Origin: CADEED01 sp043747875
GTDB taxonomy: Bacteria; Pseudomonadota; Gammaproteobacteria; Steroidobacterales; Steroidobacteraceae
NCBI GenBank assembly: GCA_043747875.1
Contig: JAYTOI010000027.1
Span: forward strand, 46,535-110,534
Direction of reading: 5' to 3'
DNA: 64,000 bases
Both the position numbers and the translations under genes were made by a program. Position 1 is the first letter of the stretch. The number at the start of each line of letters is the position of its first letter. The notes below the pieces were generated by a model. That model saw nothing but the letters and a program-made list of their open reading frames with translations. It searched no databases and was not told where the DNA came from. Below, one piece after another: positions 18,880-28,525 of the stretch.

Positions 18880-20288
18880 ATCACCTGCCGGCTGCGGGAT
18901 GGTTTACCCGGGAGGCTACCATCAATCAACTCAAGGACGCTCGTCATCGTGAGGCACTGCAAACAGCTGAATTCGTGCTTTCGGAAATCTTTAGAATTTG
19001 CGCTTTGCCGATTGCGGATCGACTAGCCCGAGCTAAAAGCGAAATGCATCGCGGATTGGGGGTCCTATGGGGACATCCACACTGGAACCCGCTTGAGTGT
19101 GGCTGGGAAGCCGAGTTGCGATTTGATGATCTCGTGCGCTACGCCTGCGCTAAGCATATAGACGTAGCGAACGACGCGTCGTGGGTGTCAATACGCTCAG
19201 CGCTAGTTTACGCATTTGTAGATAGATTCATCGAGAAGCGCCAAGAGCTCACGTTCAGTGCGCTCGATTCAGTAGTGGCTAGATCCTGCAAACATATCCG
19301 AACCAAGCTCGAAGATCACACGTTGGTGGTTCCCTGCAGGCTGTGGTCTCAAGGAATTCCGGATGAGATTCCAATTGGGCCTGTGACATTCCATCGAGCG
19401 CAGAAATTTCTCGCTGATGGAGCGATCAAACATGGGGGAGTGACGAGTACATCGAGTAAGTGGTCGGAGGAGGCCGCGGCATTCGCAAGGGAATCGGGAT
19501 GGGTCGCAATCTTAACGATTCCGCATGTGGATGCGACGGTAGCACTCGACCGCGCAAGAAGAGCAATCGACTCCGCGATCAACGTACTCCGCATATTGCT
19601 CGGTCCTGAGCGAACGCGTCAGGTGCGTCGCGCGGAGTCTTGGGGCCCGCCTGGGAGCCATAGCTATTTCCGTTTAATGCCCGATCGCTCAATGCGTGTG
19701 ACCGCCACATGGGGAGGTCGCGAAGACCTTATGTGGGAAAACTGGCCTAAATTAGTTTTCGGCGGAACGGCAGACGCGATCCGTGAATGGGCGGGCGCTT
19801 CTATTCACGGACTGACGAATCCGCAGCAACGCTTTCCGTTACAGCAGCGATTTCTTGATGCGCTCAAATGGTATGGTGACGCAGTGCAAGAGCACTCTTG
19901 CGCGGCTCGCATTGCAAAATGCGTCTTCGCTTGGGAGCGCTTGGTCGTCGCCAGCGATCGTCCGCCGCCGCCCGGAGTGGGCCAGACCGAGATTGTTTCG
20001 GAGCGGGTTGCAAAACTTTGTGAGTACAGCGATGGCGAAGTCGGAAGTGAGCTACGCAAACAAATCCGCAAGCACTATGACATCCGTTCGCGATTGGCGC
20101 ATGGATCCAAGAGCCCTTGGGCGGATCAGCAACTTGAACTATTTGCCGCGGCCTGTGAAAAGCTAACAGCACGAGCGCTGGTCGGAAGTCTTCGACACTA
20201 TCTAGAGCTGAGGGGTGGCGCCGGCACGGATGAGGAATTGGAGAAAACGTTCGCCACTGGTGAACGTGCAGATGCGTCAGGCGAGTAA
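18876..20288 (+). CDS. ApeA-like HEPN domain protein
   Basis: About 470 residues if translation starts at TTG 18876. The first in-frame ATG lies about 56 residues later, so the true start is uncertain. The C-terminal part (about 330-450) looks like an ApeA-type HEPN domain. It contains RFLDALKWYGDAV, CVFAWERLVV and the hallmark RX4H in HYDIRSRLAHG near residue 403, the predicted RNase site of HEPN proteins. The N-terminal 300 residues are unrecognised. Composition is visibly more A/T-rich than the neighbours, a sign of transfer. A YaaC-like gene follows after 29 bases, so the pair is probably one unit. A defence or RNA-cleavage role is inference. Confidence 0.7.
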   Translation: MNHLPAAGWFTREATINQLKDARHREALQTAEFVLSEIFRICALPIADRLARAKSEMHRGLGVLWGHPHWNPLECGWEAELRFDDLVRYACAKHIDVANDASWVSIRSALVYAFVDRFIEKRQELTFSALDSVVARSCKHIRTKLEDHTLVVPCRLWSQGIPDEIPIGPVTFHRAQKFLADGAIKHGGVTSTSSKWSEEAAAFARESGWVAILTIPHVDATVALDRARRAIDSAINVLRILLGPERTRQVRRAESWGPPGSHSYFRLMPDRSMRVTATWGGREDLMWENWPKLVFGGTADAIREWAGASIHGLTNPQQRFPLQQRFLDALKWYGDAVQEHSCAARIAKCVFAWERLVVASDRPPPPGVGQTEIVSERVAKLCEYSDGEVGSELRKQIRKHYDIRSRLAHGSKSPWADQQLELFAAACEKLTARALVGSLRHYLELRGGAGTDEELEKTFATGERADASGE

Positions 20289-20317
20289 CACACGGTTTCA
20301 ATATTTATCGCGGAGCC

Positions 20318-21388
20318 GTGCGCCACGGGGGGCATTTGTTTTACGATTTACCTTCTGAGATCTGGAGCCGACTAGCTCTCTACTCATCGCGCGACGTGCT
20401 CGCCCGCCGCTATGAGCAATTGCACGGAAGGGAATTGAACGGCGGACACGCTCGCGAACTCAACGCGCACATCGTTCAGGCACGCGAGTACTTTGATGCG
20501 GCCGCAAATGCTGGTGCATTGGTAAAGCCACTCTTGCAGTACTACGGCGTACTAGCGCTGGCGCGCGCAATCGTCATGTTTCGCGGGCGTGGTCGACGAG
20601 AAGCCACATTGACTCCTTCTCACGGATTGAAGGCTGACTGGCCCAGTGACGCTTCAGTCGGACAGGTGAAGTTAACTTTCACGAACGGCGCTTTTCGTGA
20701 GCTTCTCACAGCCACAAAAAATGCCCAGGAATTTTCCGCGACTTATATGCCGCTGGCGGACAGTTCATTGTTGAGTTCTCTTCCGTACAGCACGCCAAGA
20801 ACTCTTGTCCAGCACTTATCTTTGCCGCCGAGCGCGAGCGAATGTCGCCTTGAAGATCTGGTGGCTCGGATGCCGCACCTCACTGATCTCTTTGAGGCGG
20901 CACTCCATCGTCCGTCAAGATGCTACGGTTGTTCGGTCACAATTTGGTCGCCCGACTCGCATACAAACATTTCGATTCTTCGCGCCCCTAAGCATGTTTC
21001 GCTCGATGAATTGAAAATTCGATTGGGCTTGCCATCCGATGCTGAATGTCGAGAAGATGGAAATAGTGGTATTCGGATGACTGTTACGCACAACGATCTA
21101 GATTCGATGTTTCGACGTTTGCCACACTTTAATTCCAAAGGTGGTGCCCTCGGAAGCGTCATCGAACCCTTCATCGGCGGGTGGCATCTTTCAAATCTAG
21201 CAGCGTTCTTTGTAAGTTCGTTTGTACTAAGCACATTCGTGCGTTATCACCCGACGAAATGGGCCTTACTGGCGGTTGGCGAGAAAGGTGACGCATTTAT
21301 GCCGATCCTTTCTAGGCTCACCAACCTTATTCAGACTGAATTTCCAGCATTAACATTGAATGAGTTGGAGAGAGAGCCAACTGCTTAA
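20318..21388 (+). CDS. YaaC-like protein
   Basis: About 356 residues from GTG 20318, with CGGAG just upstream. The start could also be slightly downstream. The pattern fits the YaaC family of unknown function: an N-terminal W-x-LALYSSRDVLARRY, then IVQAREYFDAAANAG, VKPLLQYYGVLALARAIVMF, a G-rich middle, and a C-terminal block FVLSTFVRYHPTKWALL with FPALTLNELE. There is no signal peptide or membrane helix. It lies 29 bases after the HEPN gene, has the same low-GC style and ends at a strong hairpin (21417), so the two probably form a two-gene accessory unit. Confidence 0.65.
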   Translation: MRHGGHLFYDLPSEIWSRLALYSSRDVLARRYEQLHGRELNGGHARELNAHIVQAREYFDAAANAGALVKPLLQYYGVLALARAIVMFRGRGRREATLTPSHGLKADWPSDASVGQVKLTFTNGAFRELLTATKNAQEFSATYMPLADSSLLSSLPYSTPRTLVQHLSLPPSASECRLEDLVARMPHLTDLFEAALHRPSRCYGCSVTIWSPDSHTNISILRAPKHVSLDELKIRLGLPSDAECREDGNSGIRMTVTHNDLDSMFRRLPHFNSKGGALGSVIEPFIGGWHLSNLAAFFVSSFVLSTFVRYHPTKWALLAVGEKGDAFMPILSRLTNLIQTEFPALTLNELEREPTA

Positions 21389-21416
21389 GGGCTAACTGTC
21401 CCGTCGGGGATCAACG

Positions 21417-21452
21417 CTGTGCTCGCGGCGCACTGGTTCGCCGCGAGCACAG
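21417..21452. terminator. Strong hairpin between YaaC-like and GH51-like genes
   Basis: A perfect 14-bp stem (CTGTGCTCGCGGCG) with an 8-base loop, 28 bases after the YaaC-like stop and 8 bases before the convergent glycosidase stop. On the plus strand TTTCC follows the stem. It probably ends transcription from both sides. Confidence 0.7.
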
Positions 21453-21460
21453 TTTCCATA

Positions 21461-23932
21461 TCAATCCGCGTCATCACACCACGGATCGGATCGGTCGCCC
21501 TTGCCACGGTGGCGCGGGGTGAGCTGGATGACGTGCACGGAGTACGGTCCGGGTGAGAACGTCAGCCTCGGTCCCGTGAGCGTCATCGACGTCTGCTGCA
21601 CGTCGGCCGAACCCTCGCCGGTGCGCGCCGCTTCGTCCTGTGCGATGCCGTAGCTGAACACCTTCGCCTTCTCGCCCTTCTTCAGACCGGGCAGGGAGAT
21701 GGTGGTATTCAGGGCCGCGGACGGATGCTTATTGATGACCAGGATGCGCAAGCTCCGGTCGTCTCCCGTCACCGCGTACACGCCGAGGCTGCCGTAGTCG
21801 CTGCTCGCCTGCACCACCTTCTCGCCACCGCGCGCGAAGTTCTTCAGCAGCTTGTTCACGTAGAAACTCGGATAGCGGTCGGCCGGGCCCGCGGGATCCG
21901 CGCCACTGACGATGCCGTAGTCGCCGTAACGCCGCCAGCCGTAGAGCAACGTGCTGTTGTTGTTGCCGCCTTCCTGGCCGTTGCGCAGGTCCCACCACAG
22001 CATCGCGTTGAATTCCGTCTTCAACAGGTTGCCCATCGCGTCGGCGTAGAACAGGCCGTTGACGAGGCTGGTGGTCTGCTTGCCAGGATTTCCGAACACC
22101 GAATTGTGCTCGGTGACCGCGAGCTCCACGCGCCTGCCCCGAGGGCCCAGGTAGTCGTTGACCAGCTGGCGAATGGCAGCGGCGTCATTCGCCCAGGTCG
22201 AAGCCGAGTTGAGCAGGAACAGATCGCTTTCACCGCCCGGACCCTGTTCGTAGCGGTGATACACCACGAAGTCGGGCGTGACGCCGAGCTGCTTCAGCGT
22301 GTCGAGCACGATGGGCGTCCAACCCTTCTGGACCACGCCCGTGCGCGGGTTGGTGACCTGCTGCTCCGGGTAGTTGGAGAACGCGTCTTCGCCGAGCACG
22401 ATCACGGCGCCGATCTTGATCGACGGATCGACGGCTTTCATCTGCCGCCAGTATTCCTTGAAGCGCGTGGCATACACGACGGGGTCGTGCGCGCGGCTGT
22501 TCTTGTCGGCTTCCCACGAACCGTAGTTCTCGTTGCCGATCTCCCAGTACCGCACGTTGTGCTTCTTGACCTTGTTGGCGTAGTTCACCCACGCGGCTGC
22601 TTCCTCGGGCGTGCCGGTGCCGTAGTTGGCCGTGATGTACACCGCGGCGCGGGTTGCCGCCGCGGTCGCCACGAACTCATCGAAGCTGGTCGCCCATTCG
22701 AAGGACTCGGGCGTGCCGTCGGACTTTTCGCTCCGGTTGGTCTGCCAGTGATACACGTCGGACAGCGAGCCGCCCGGGTAGCGCAGGGCCTGGTTCTTGA
22801 TCTCCGTCAGCAGTGCCGTCGTGGTCGGCGACGCGTATGCGCCATCCCACACGGCGGCGTTCAGCCCGAACATGCGCCGATCGACCTTGCGGATACGCTC
22901 CTTTGGATTGACGGTGACATTCACGACGCTCGGCGGCGGCGCGAACTCGAGATGGACGTCATCCACGTAGAACCGGTTGGCCACCGTGACGCCGGCGTTC
23001 TCCTGCAACCAGAAGCCGGTGAGGTCGGCGATATTCGCGACGCCGAGCTGCGCCAGCGGAATGACGAGCTCCTGCCACTCGGCCGCCAGCGGACCGATGG
23101 TGACCGCGGGCTGCGCGACGAAGTTGCGCAGCGCCTGGAGGTTCAACGTCTGGCCGCCGGTGGCGCCGCCATGAATCCAGAGCTTCAGGCTTTCGAACGG
23201 GCCCGTCGACAGGGCGTTGTGCTGCAGGTACAGGGCTTCGAAGGCTTCGGCATCGACGGCAATGGCGCTCGAACCCGTGTGGACCGTCGCCGTGCCCGCG
23301 GTGTTGGCGGCCGCCCAGCTCCAGTTGTTCCAGCCGTTGACCAGGCCTTCCTGGTAGATAGCCATGCCGTTGACCGCCGGCGGTGGTGTGGGCGGAACGC
23401 CGGACTCCAGCACGATGGTGTCGAGGTAGAAGACGGGCGAATCGGCGCCCGCGATCTCCTGGAACCAGAAGCCATTCACCACGCGGTCGTCCACGCCGAG
23501 GTTGACGAGCGGCACCGTGATCTTCTGCCAAGTGCCTGCGACCAGTGGCCCGATGCGCGCGCCGGGCTGGGCGTTGTCGCCGATGATTCCCTGTACTTGA
23601 AAGATCTGTCCGCCGGCGGCGCCACCGTGGACATAGAACGTGAGATTCAGATAGCCGGTCGTGTCGACGGGCGCATCGGCAGCTCGTAGATAGAGCGCCG
23701 CGAACGGCGCGGCCGTGACGGCCGCCGAGACGGTGCCGGTGTTCGCCTGCGCGGTGCTGGCGAGATCGTTCGCCGCCCAGCTCCAGTTCTGCCATCCCGG
23801 CGCGAGCGCCTCGTCGTAGATAGTCAGGTCGGTGGCGCCGAACGCGGTGCCGCGCAAGCCGAGCATGCACAGCAGCATGAATAACCAGTAGACGAGACGT
23901 GGACGCGCGCTCGAAACATTTCCTGACTTCAT
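21461..23932 (-). CDS. Secreted GH51-like alpha-L-arabinofuranosidase with two tandem binding modules
   Basis: 823 residues from the ATG at 23932, with ribosome site GGGGGAA. There is a Sec signal in the first ~33 residues. Two homologous modules follow (about 35-180 and 190-335), each opening IYDEALAPGWQNWSWA or IYQEGLVNGWNNWSWA and ending in a YLDTIVLE/YVDDVHLE strand, like carbohydrate-binding jelly rolls. From about 345 the catalytic TIM barrel resembles GH51/GH39: RRMFGLNAAVWDG, LRYPGGSLSDVYHW, acid/base Glu in EIGNENYGSWE, and candidate nucleophile Glu in VTEHNSVFG. A beta-sandwich closes the protein. The likely role is releasing arabinose or similar side chains from plant polysaccharide outside the cell. 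Substrate specificity is not visible. Confidence 0.82.
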   Translation of the reverse strand: MKSGNVSSARPRLVYWLFMLLCMLGLRGTAFGATDLTIYDEALAPGWQNWSWAANDLASTAQANTGTVSAAVTAAPFAALYLRAADAPVDTTGYLNLTFYVHGGAAGGQIFQVQGIIGDNAQPGARIGPLVAGTWQKITVPLVNLGVDDRVVNGFWFQEIAGADSPVFYLDTIVLESGVPPTPPPAVNGMAIYQEGLVNGWNNWSWAAANTAGTATVHTGSSAIAVDAEAFEALYLQHNALSTGPFESLKLWIHGGATGGQTLNLQALRNFVAQPAVTIGPLAAEWQELVIPLAQLGVANIADLTGFWLQENAGVTVANRFYVDDVHLEFAPPPSVVNVTVNPKERIRKVDRRMFGLNAAVWDGAYASPTTTALLTEIKNQALRYPGGSLSDVYHWQTNRSEKSDGTPESFEWATSFDEFVATAAATRAAVYITANYGTGTPEEAAAWVNYANKVKKHNVRYWEIGNENYGSWEADKNSRAHDPVVYATRFKEYWRQMKAVDPSIKIGAVIVLGEDAFSNYPEQQVTNPRTGVVQKGWTPIVLDTLKQLGVTPDFVVYHRYEQGPGGESDLFLLNSASTWANDAAAIRQLVNDYLGPRGRRVELAVTEHNSVFGNPGKQTTSLVNGLFYADAMGNLLKTEFNAMLWWDLRNGQEGGNNNSTLLYGWRRYGDYGIVSGADPAGPADRYPSFYVNKLLKNFARGGEKVVQASSDYGSLGVYAVTGDDRSLRILVINKHPSAALNTTISLPGLKKGEKAKVFSYGIAQDEAARTGEGSADVQQTSMTLTGPRLTFSPGPYSVHVIQLTPRHRGKGDRSDPWCDDAD

Positions 23933-24230
23933 GACGTTCCCCCTGAACTGATGACGACTACAGTGGCGACTGTGATTTCCGGCCCGGGTCGGACGATTGC
24001 TGCACACGCGTCGATCGGTCGCATTTCCATGCAGGATCCGGCGACGTGACGGTCGCGGATTGAATCACACGTGCATGCGCCGTGTAAGCCGGAATTCTTC
24101 GCCAAGTGGGGAGGAGCAGCGCGCTCGCCGCACGGCGACAAACTAGTTTCGCATTGTCTCGCGTTGTCTCGAATGACGTTCCCGTACGCGTATCTGCATC
24201 GCGGGCATGCGACTGCGTTCCCGGACTATC

Positions 24231-26060
24231 ATGCAACCCATGACCACCCGCCGCGATTTCGTCATCGGCACGGGCGCCGCCTTCGCCGCAACCCACCTGA
24301 CCGCCGAGGCCGCGAGCATGAGCACAGACGCGGCGGCCGAAAAGCTGCTCTCGGAGCTCACCGAAGAGCTGCTGTTCGACTATCCCGAAAGCGCCACGCA
24401 GCTCGGCATCGACAACGGCGCGCGCGCCGCATTGAAGTCGAAATTGTCGGATCGCTCCGCGGCCGGGCAGAAAGTCATCGCGCAACGAGTCGCGCAGCGG
24501 CTCGAGCGCCTGAAGTCCATCGACAGCGCAACGCTCGGCGAGGCGGCGCGCATCGATGTGGATGTCATGCGCACCGCGCACGAGTTCGCGCACGAGGGGT
24601 TCGCCTTTCCGTACGGCGACGTGGCGCTGCTCAATTCGAACTGGTCGTGGCGCAATGCGCCGTACGTCGTCGCGCAGAACACTGGCGCGTTCCTGGAGAT
24701 CCCCGGCCTGCTCGACGAGCAGCACACCGTCGCCACGAGCGAGGACGCGGACGCCTATCTGGCGCGCCTCGGGGCATACGCCCGGCAGATCGATGGCGAG
24801 ACCGGGCGGTTGAAGAGCGCGGCCGCGCAGAAGGTGATCGCCCCGGACTTCCTAATCGACAAGACTCTGAGCCAGATCGAGCTGGCGCGTGGCGGCACCA
24901 TCGCGCAGTGGTCGCTCGTCACGTCGCTCGCCAAACGGACCAAGGGGATGCCGGGCGATTTCGCCGCCAAAGCCGCGAAGATCGCGACCGACGAGGTGGC
25001 GCCCGCGCTCGATCGCCAGATCGTCGAGCTCGAGGCGCATCGCCGGCGCGCCACGGGCGACGCCGGCGTGTGGAAACTGCCGCGCGGCGATGAGTACTAC
25101 GCGTGGACGCTGCGCGCCGGCACGACGACGCGCATGACGCCGGATGAGATCTACCGGCGGGGCCAGGAAGAGCTGCGCGCGTTGCACTCCGAGATGGACG
25201 GCATCCTGAAAAAGCAGGGCCTCACCCACGGCACCGTCGGCGAGCGCATGACCGCGCTCGGCCAACAGGAGCGTTTTCGGTTCGCCGAAAGTGACGCCGG
25301 CCGCGCCCGCATGATGAAGATGCTCGAGCAGCGCGTCGCCGACATGCGCACGCGCCTGCCGCGCGCCTTCGCCACGCTGGTGCCGGGCAACTTGGAGATC
25401 AAGCGCATGACGCCCGAAGTGGAGCCCGGCGCGCCGGGCGCGTACGGCGGCCCGGGCAGCATCGACGGCAAGGTGTCCGGCAAGTTCTGGATCAACCTGC
25501 GCACGATGAGCATCTGGACCACCTACAACATCCCGTCGCTCACCTATCACGAATCCATCCCGGGGCACGTGTGGCAGGGCGAGTACACCTTCAAGCTGCC
25601 GCTGTCGCGCTCGCTGCTCGCCTTCAATGCGTACTCTGAGGGCTGGGCGCTGTACGCCGAGCAGCTCGCCGACGAGCTGGGCGTCTATGACGACGACCCG
25701 TTCGGCCGGCTCGGCTATCTACAATCGATCGCGTTCCGCGCCTGCCGCCTGGTCGTAGACACGGGGCTGCATGCCAGGCGCTGGACACGCAAGCAGGCCA
25801 TCGAGTGGTTTGCCAGCGCCAACGGTTCGAGCGTCGAAGAAGTGACCGGTGAAGTCGATCGCTACTGCGCGTGGCCGGGGCAGGCCTGCGGCTACAAGGT
25901 GGGCCACAGCGAGATCAACCGCCTGCGTGCCCGGGCGCAAGCAGCGCTCGGGAAGCAGTTCGATCTGCGTCAGTTCAACGACACGGTGGTGCAGGGCGGC
26001 GGCGTGCCGATGATCACGCTGGCGCGCACGATCGATGCGTTCATCGCCGGCACGACCTGA
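24231..26060 (+). CDS. Tat-exported DUF885 family peptidase-like protein
   Basis: 609 residues from ATG 24231. A second ATG at 24240 gives an equally good Tat signal, TTRRDFVIGTGAAFAATH, and no clear ribosome site decides. The DUF885 pattern is present: an N-terminal helical region (ELLFDYPESATQLG), then YYAWTLRAGTTTRMTPDEI, IKRM-PEVEPGAPGAYGGP, the HEXXH-like zinc motif YHESIPGHVWQ (near residue 440), and the downstream FNAYSEGWALYAEQL that supplies the next ligand. The closing block is GHSEINRLRARA. The family is related to M32/M3-like helical metallopeptidases. The substrate is unknown. The next gene starts 44 bases downstream. Confidence 0.85.
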   Translation: MQPMTTRRDFVIGTGAAFAATHLTAEAASMSTDAAAEKLLSELTEELLFDYPESATQLGIDNGARAALKSKLSDRSAAGQKVIAQRVAQRLERLKSIDSATLGEAARIDVDVMRTAHEFAHEGFAFPYGDVALLNSNWSWRNAPYVVAQNTGAFLEIPGLLDEQHTVATSEDADAYLARLGAYARQIDGETGRLKSAAAQKVIAPDFLIDKTLSQIELARGGTIAQWSLVTSLAKRTKGMPGDFAAKAAKIATDEVAPALDRQIVELEAHRRRATGDAGVWKLPRGDEYYAWTLRAGTTTRMTPDEIYRRGQEELRALHSEMDGILKKQGLTHGTVGERMTALGQQERFRFAESDAGRARMMKMLEQRVADMRTRLPRAFATLVPGNLEIKRMTPEVEPGAPGAYGGPGSIDGKVSGKFWINLRTMSIWTTYNIPSLTYHESIPGHVWQGEYTFKLPLSRSLLAFNAYSEGWALYAEQLADELGVYDDDPFGRLGYLQSIAFRACRLVVDTGLHARRWTRKQAIEWFASANGSSVEEVTGEVDRYCAWPGQACGYKVGHSEINRLRARAQAALGKQFDLRQFNDTVVQGGGVPMITLARTIDAFIAGTT

Positions 26061-26104
26061 CTCGCGCGGGCAGAATAAAGAACAATGTAGATGAGGTGGT
26101 CGGC

Positions 26105-28492
26105 ATGATCAAAGTGCTGTGTGCATTCCTTCTGTTCATCAGCGGTTCCTCCACGACATGGGCACAGCGACTCGAATTTCCCGCGGGTGAGATCGATGAC
26201 GCCGGCCTGGCCAGGGCACTTCCGATACTGGCGCGGCAGGTCATCGCGATCTACGCCGACGAGAACCGCGGGGCATATCTGAGCAATCGGTTCCGGCTGC
26301 AGATGGTCGCCGGCGACTACGCGGCGGCCAACAGCACTGTGCAGAATCTGCGCGAGCTGAATGCAACGCAGGGCGCGGGCGGATCTTCGGCGGCACTGGC
26401 TCCGGATGAAATCATGGCGGCTGCCATGGCGCGGACCGCCACCGGGATGACGCTCGAAGACGCGACGAAGGCGGCGTTCCGGGATTTGTTTGGGCGATTG
26501 GACGACAAGGCGGCCATCGACGCTATCTACTGGCTCTGGGGTCCGGTCGGCAGATTCCACGACAACGTCGCCGCGATCGCGACCAGGAGCGCGGGCAGCG
26601 GCGCCATCGAGCTCGGCGAGGCACTCGAATTGATCCGCAACTATCAGCTGTTTCTGGAATACCGGACCCTGATTCCGCTCACCGAAGCGTTGATTCGCGA
26701 AGACGACGCGCGTCGCTATGTCGTTCTGAATGACGTTCCAATCCGGGCAAAGGACGGTACCACCCTGTGCGCGTCGATCGTGCGCCCGAAGAACGGGCCC
26801 GAACGCAGGCCGACCGCGTTGAATTTCACGATCTACGCCGTTCCGAATCGTATCGACAATGCGCGGCAAGCCGCGGCGCACGGCTATGCGGGGATGATCG
26901 CCAACGCACGCGGCAAAGCCTGCAGCCCCGATCGGATCGTTCCCTGGGAGGTCGAAGCCCAGGATACCCATGCCGTGATCGACTGGATCAGCAAGCAGCC
27001 CTGGAGCGACGGTCAGGTCGGCATGTATGGCGGCAGCTACGAGGGCTTTGCGCAATGGGCTGCCGTGAAACGCATGCATCCCGCCTTGAAAACCATCGTT
27101 CCGTGGGCGGCGGTGCATCCGGGTCTGATTTTGCCGATGTCCAACAACGTGTTTCAGAACGCAAACTATCAGTGGGCGTTCTACGTGACGAACAACAAGT
27201 ATCTGGACGAGGCCGCCAGCAACGACCAGGAGCGCTGGAACTCGTTGAACAGTCGCTGGTACGCGAGTGGCAGGCCCTACCGCGACGTCGACAAGGTCGA
27301 CGGCGCTCCTAACAATGTGCTGAAGCGCCAGTTGCTGCATCCGGCCTTCGACCAGTACTGGCAGGGCATGGCGCCGTACGGCGCCGAGTTCGCGAAGATT
27401 CGCATCCCGGTGTTGCAGATTGCGGGCTACTTCGACCCAGCGCAGATTGCGGCACTCTACTATCTGTCGCAGCACTCGCGGTACCACGCCAAAGCCGAGC
27501 ACTACCTGGTCATCGGGCCCTATGGGCACCACGGCGCGGTGGCCGCATGGAAGCCGCCGCACTTCAACGGATACGCCATCGACGCGGTCGCCCAGTTCGA
27601 CACCGTGGAGATGACCTACCAGTGGTTCGACTACGTCATGAAAGGCGGCCGGAAGCCCGAGCTCCTGAAAGACAAGGTGAATTTCGAAGTCATGGGCGCC
27701 AATACCTGGAGACATGCTCCGTCGGTTGCCGCGATGAGCAATGGCACGCTCACATTCTATTTGTCCGACGCCAGGACGGGAGACAGATACCGGCTCGATG
27801 CGAAAAAACCGGCGGCGCGCGGCTTCCTCGAGCAAACGGTCGACTTCGCCAACCGTGACGTCACCTCGACTAACAACCTCTATCCGGACGGCGTAGTGGT
27901 GAAAAACCTCGAGCTGAAGAACGGCTTCACCTTCATCAGCGATGCGTTTCCGGCGCCGATGTCGATCGATGGAGTGATCGGCGGCGTCATCAAGGCCTCG
28001 ATCAACAAGAAGGACATGGACATCACGCTGGCGTTCTATGAAGTCATGCCGGACGGAGAATATTTCAATCTCGGCTACTACCTCGGGCGCGCCAGCTTTT
28101 CGCACGACCGCCGCGTTCGACGTCTGCTGGAGCCCGGGAAAATCGAGTCCGTTCCGATCGCGGGAGTTCCTCTGGTCAGCCGGCGACTCCAGAAGGGCAG
28201 TCGGCTGCTGGTGCAATTGACGGTGAATAAGAACCAGTACGCGCAGCTCAACTACGGTACCGGCCGAGATGTCAGTGATGAGTCCATCGCAGACGCCGGG
28301 GTGCCCCTGCAGGTGCGTTGGCAGAACGACAGCTACATCACAGTGCCGATCACGCGGTCATCACTGGATGATCTACCGCCGCAAGGTTCGAATCGCGCCG
28401 ACAGTGCGTCCCGTAATCCGCTTCGTCATCGAAGTCGTGCGCGTGAACGCGGACCGCAGCGAAGGAATATCGAGCGCCGGAAGGTCGGGTAA
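26105..28492 (+). CDS. Exported CocE/NonD (S15-type) alpha/beta hydrolase
   Basis: 795 residues from ATG 26105, after GATGAGGTGG. Earlier in-frame starts lie inside the DUF885 gene. A Sec signal ends near AQRLEF (about residue 22). Residues 25-190 form an extra helical N-terminal region. The S15 catalytic domain follows, with YAVPNRIDNARQAAAHGYAG and the nucleophile elbow GGSYEG (Ser311). The C-terminal jelly roll contains VKNLELKNGFTFISDAFP. The last ~40 residues are unusually rich in Arg and unlike the family, so the end may be altered by a lost stop or frameshift. The family hydrolyses esters, cocaine-type amides or X-Pro peptides. The exact substrate is unknown. Confidence 0.83.
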   Translation: MIKVLCAFLLFISGSSTTWAQRLEFPAGEIDDAGLARALPILARQVIAIYADENRGAYLSNRFRLQMVAGDYAAANSTVQNLRELNATQGAGGSSAALAPDEIMAAAMARTATGMTLEDATKAAFRDLFGRLDDKAAIDAIYWLWGPVGRFHDNVAAIATRSAGSGAIELGEALELIRNYQLFLEYRTLIPLTEALIREDDARRYVVLNDVPIRAKDGTTLCASIVRPKNGPERRPTALNFTIYAVPNRIDNARQAAAHGYAGMIANARGKACSPDRIVPWEVEAQDTHAVIDWISKQPWSDGQVGMYGGSYEGFAQWAAVKRMHPALKTIVPWAAVHPGLILPMSNNVFQNANYQWAFYVTNNKYLDEAASNDQERWNSLNSRWYASGRPYRDVDKVDGAPNNVLKRQLLHPAFDQYWQGMAPYGAEFAKIRIPVLQIAGYFDPAQIAALYYLSQHSRYHAKAEHYLVIGPYGHHGAVAAWKPPHFNGYAIDAVAQFDTVEMTYQWFDYVMKGGRKPELLKDKVNFEVMGANTWRHAPSVAAMSNGTLTFYLSDARTGDRYRLDAKKPAARGFLEQTVDFANRDVTSTNNLYPDGVVVKNLELKNGFTFISDAFPAPMSIDGVIGGVIKASINKKDMDITLAFYEVMPDGEYFNLGYYLGRASFSHDRRVRRLLEPGKIESVPIAGVPLVSRRLQKGSRLLVQLTVNKNQYAQLNYGTGRDVSDESIADAGVPLQVRWQNDSYITVPITRSSLDDLPPQGSNRADSASRNPLRHRSRARERGPQRRNIERRKVG

Positions 28493-28525
28493 CGCGATAT
28501 CTTCGGGGCAATCTGGAGGTGTGTG

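Noticed and set aside
21725..23689. Long plus-strand open frame (654 codons) opposite the glycosidase gene
   Set aside because: Antisense shadow: the minus-strand frame has a signal peptide, binding modules and GH51 motifs, while this one is Arg/Val/Asp-rich with no motif. Long antisense frames are expected at high GC.
25970..28216. 748-codon minus-strand frame opposite the S15 hydrolase
   Set aside because: Antisense shadow of a clear hydrolase with a GGSYEG elbow. No domain in the reverse product.
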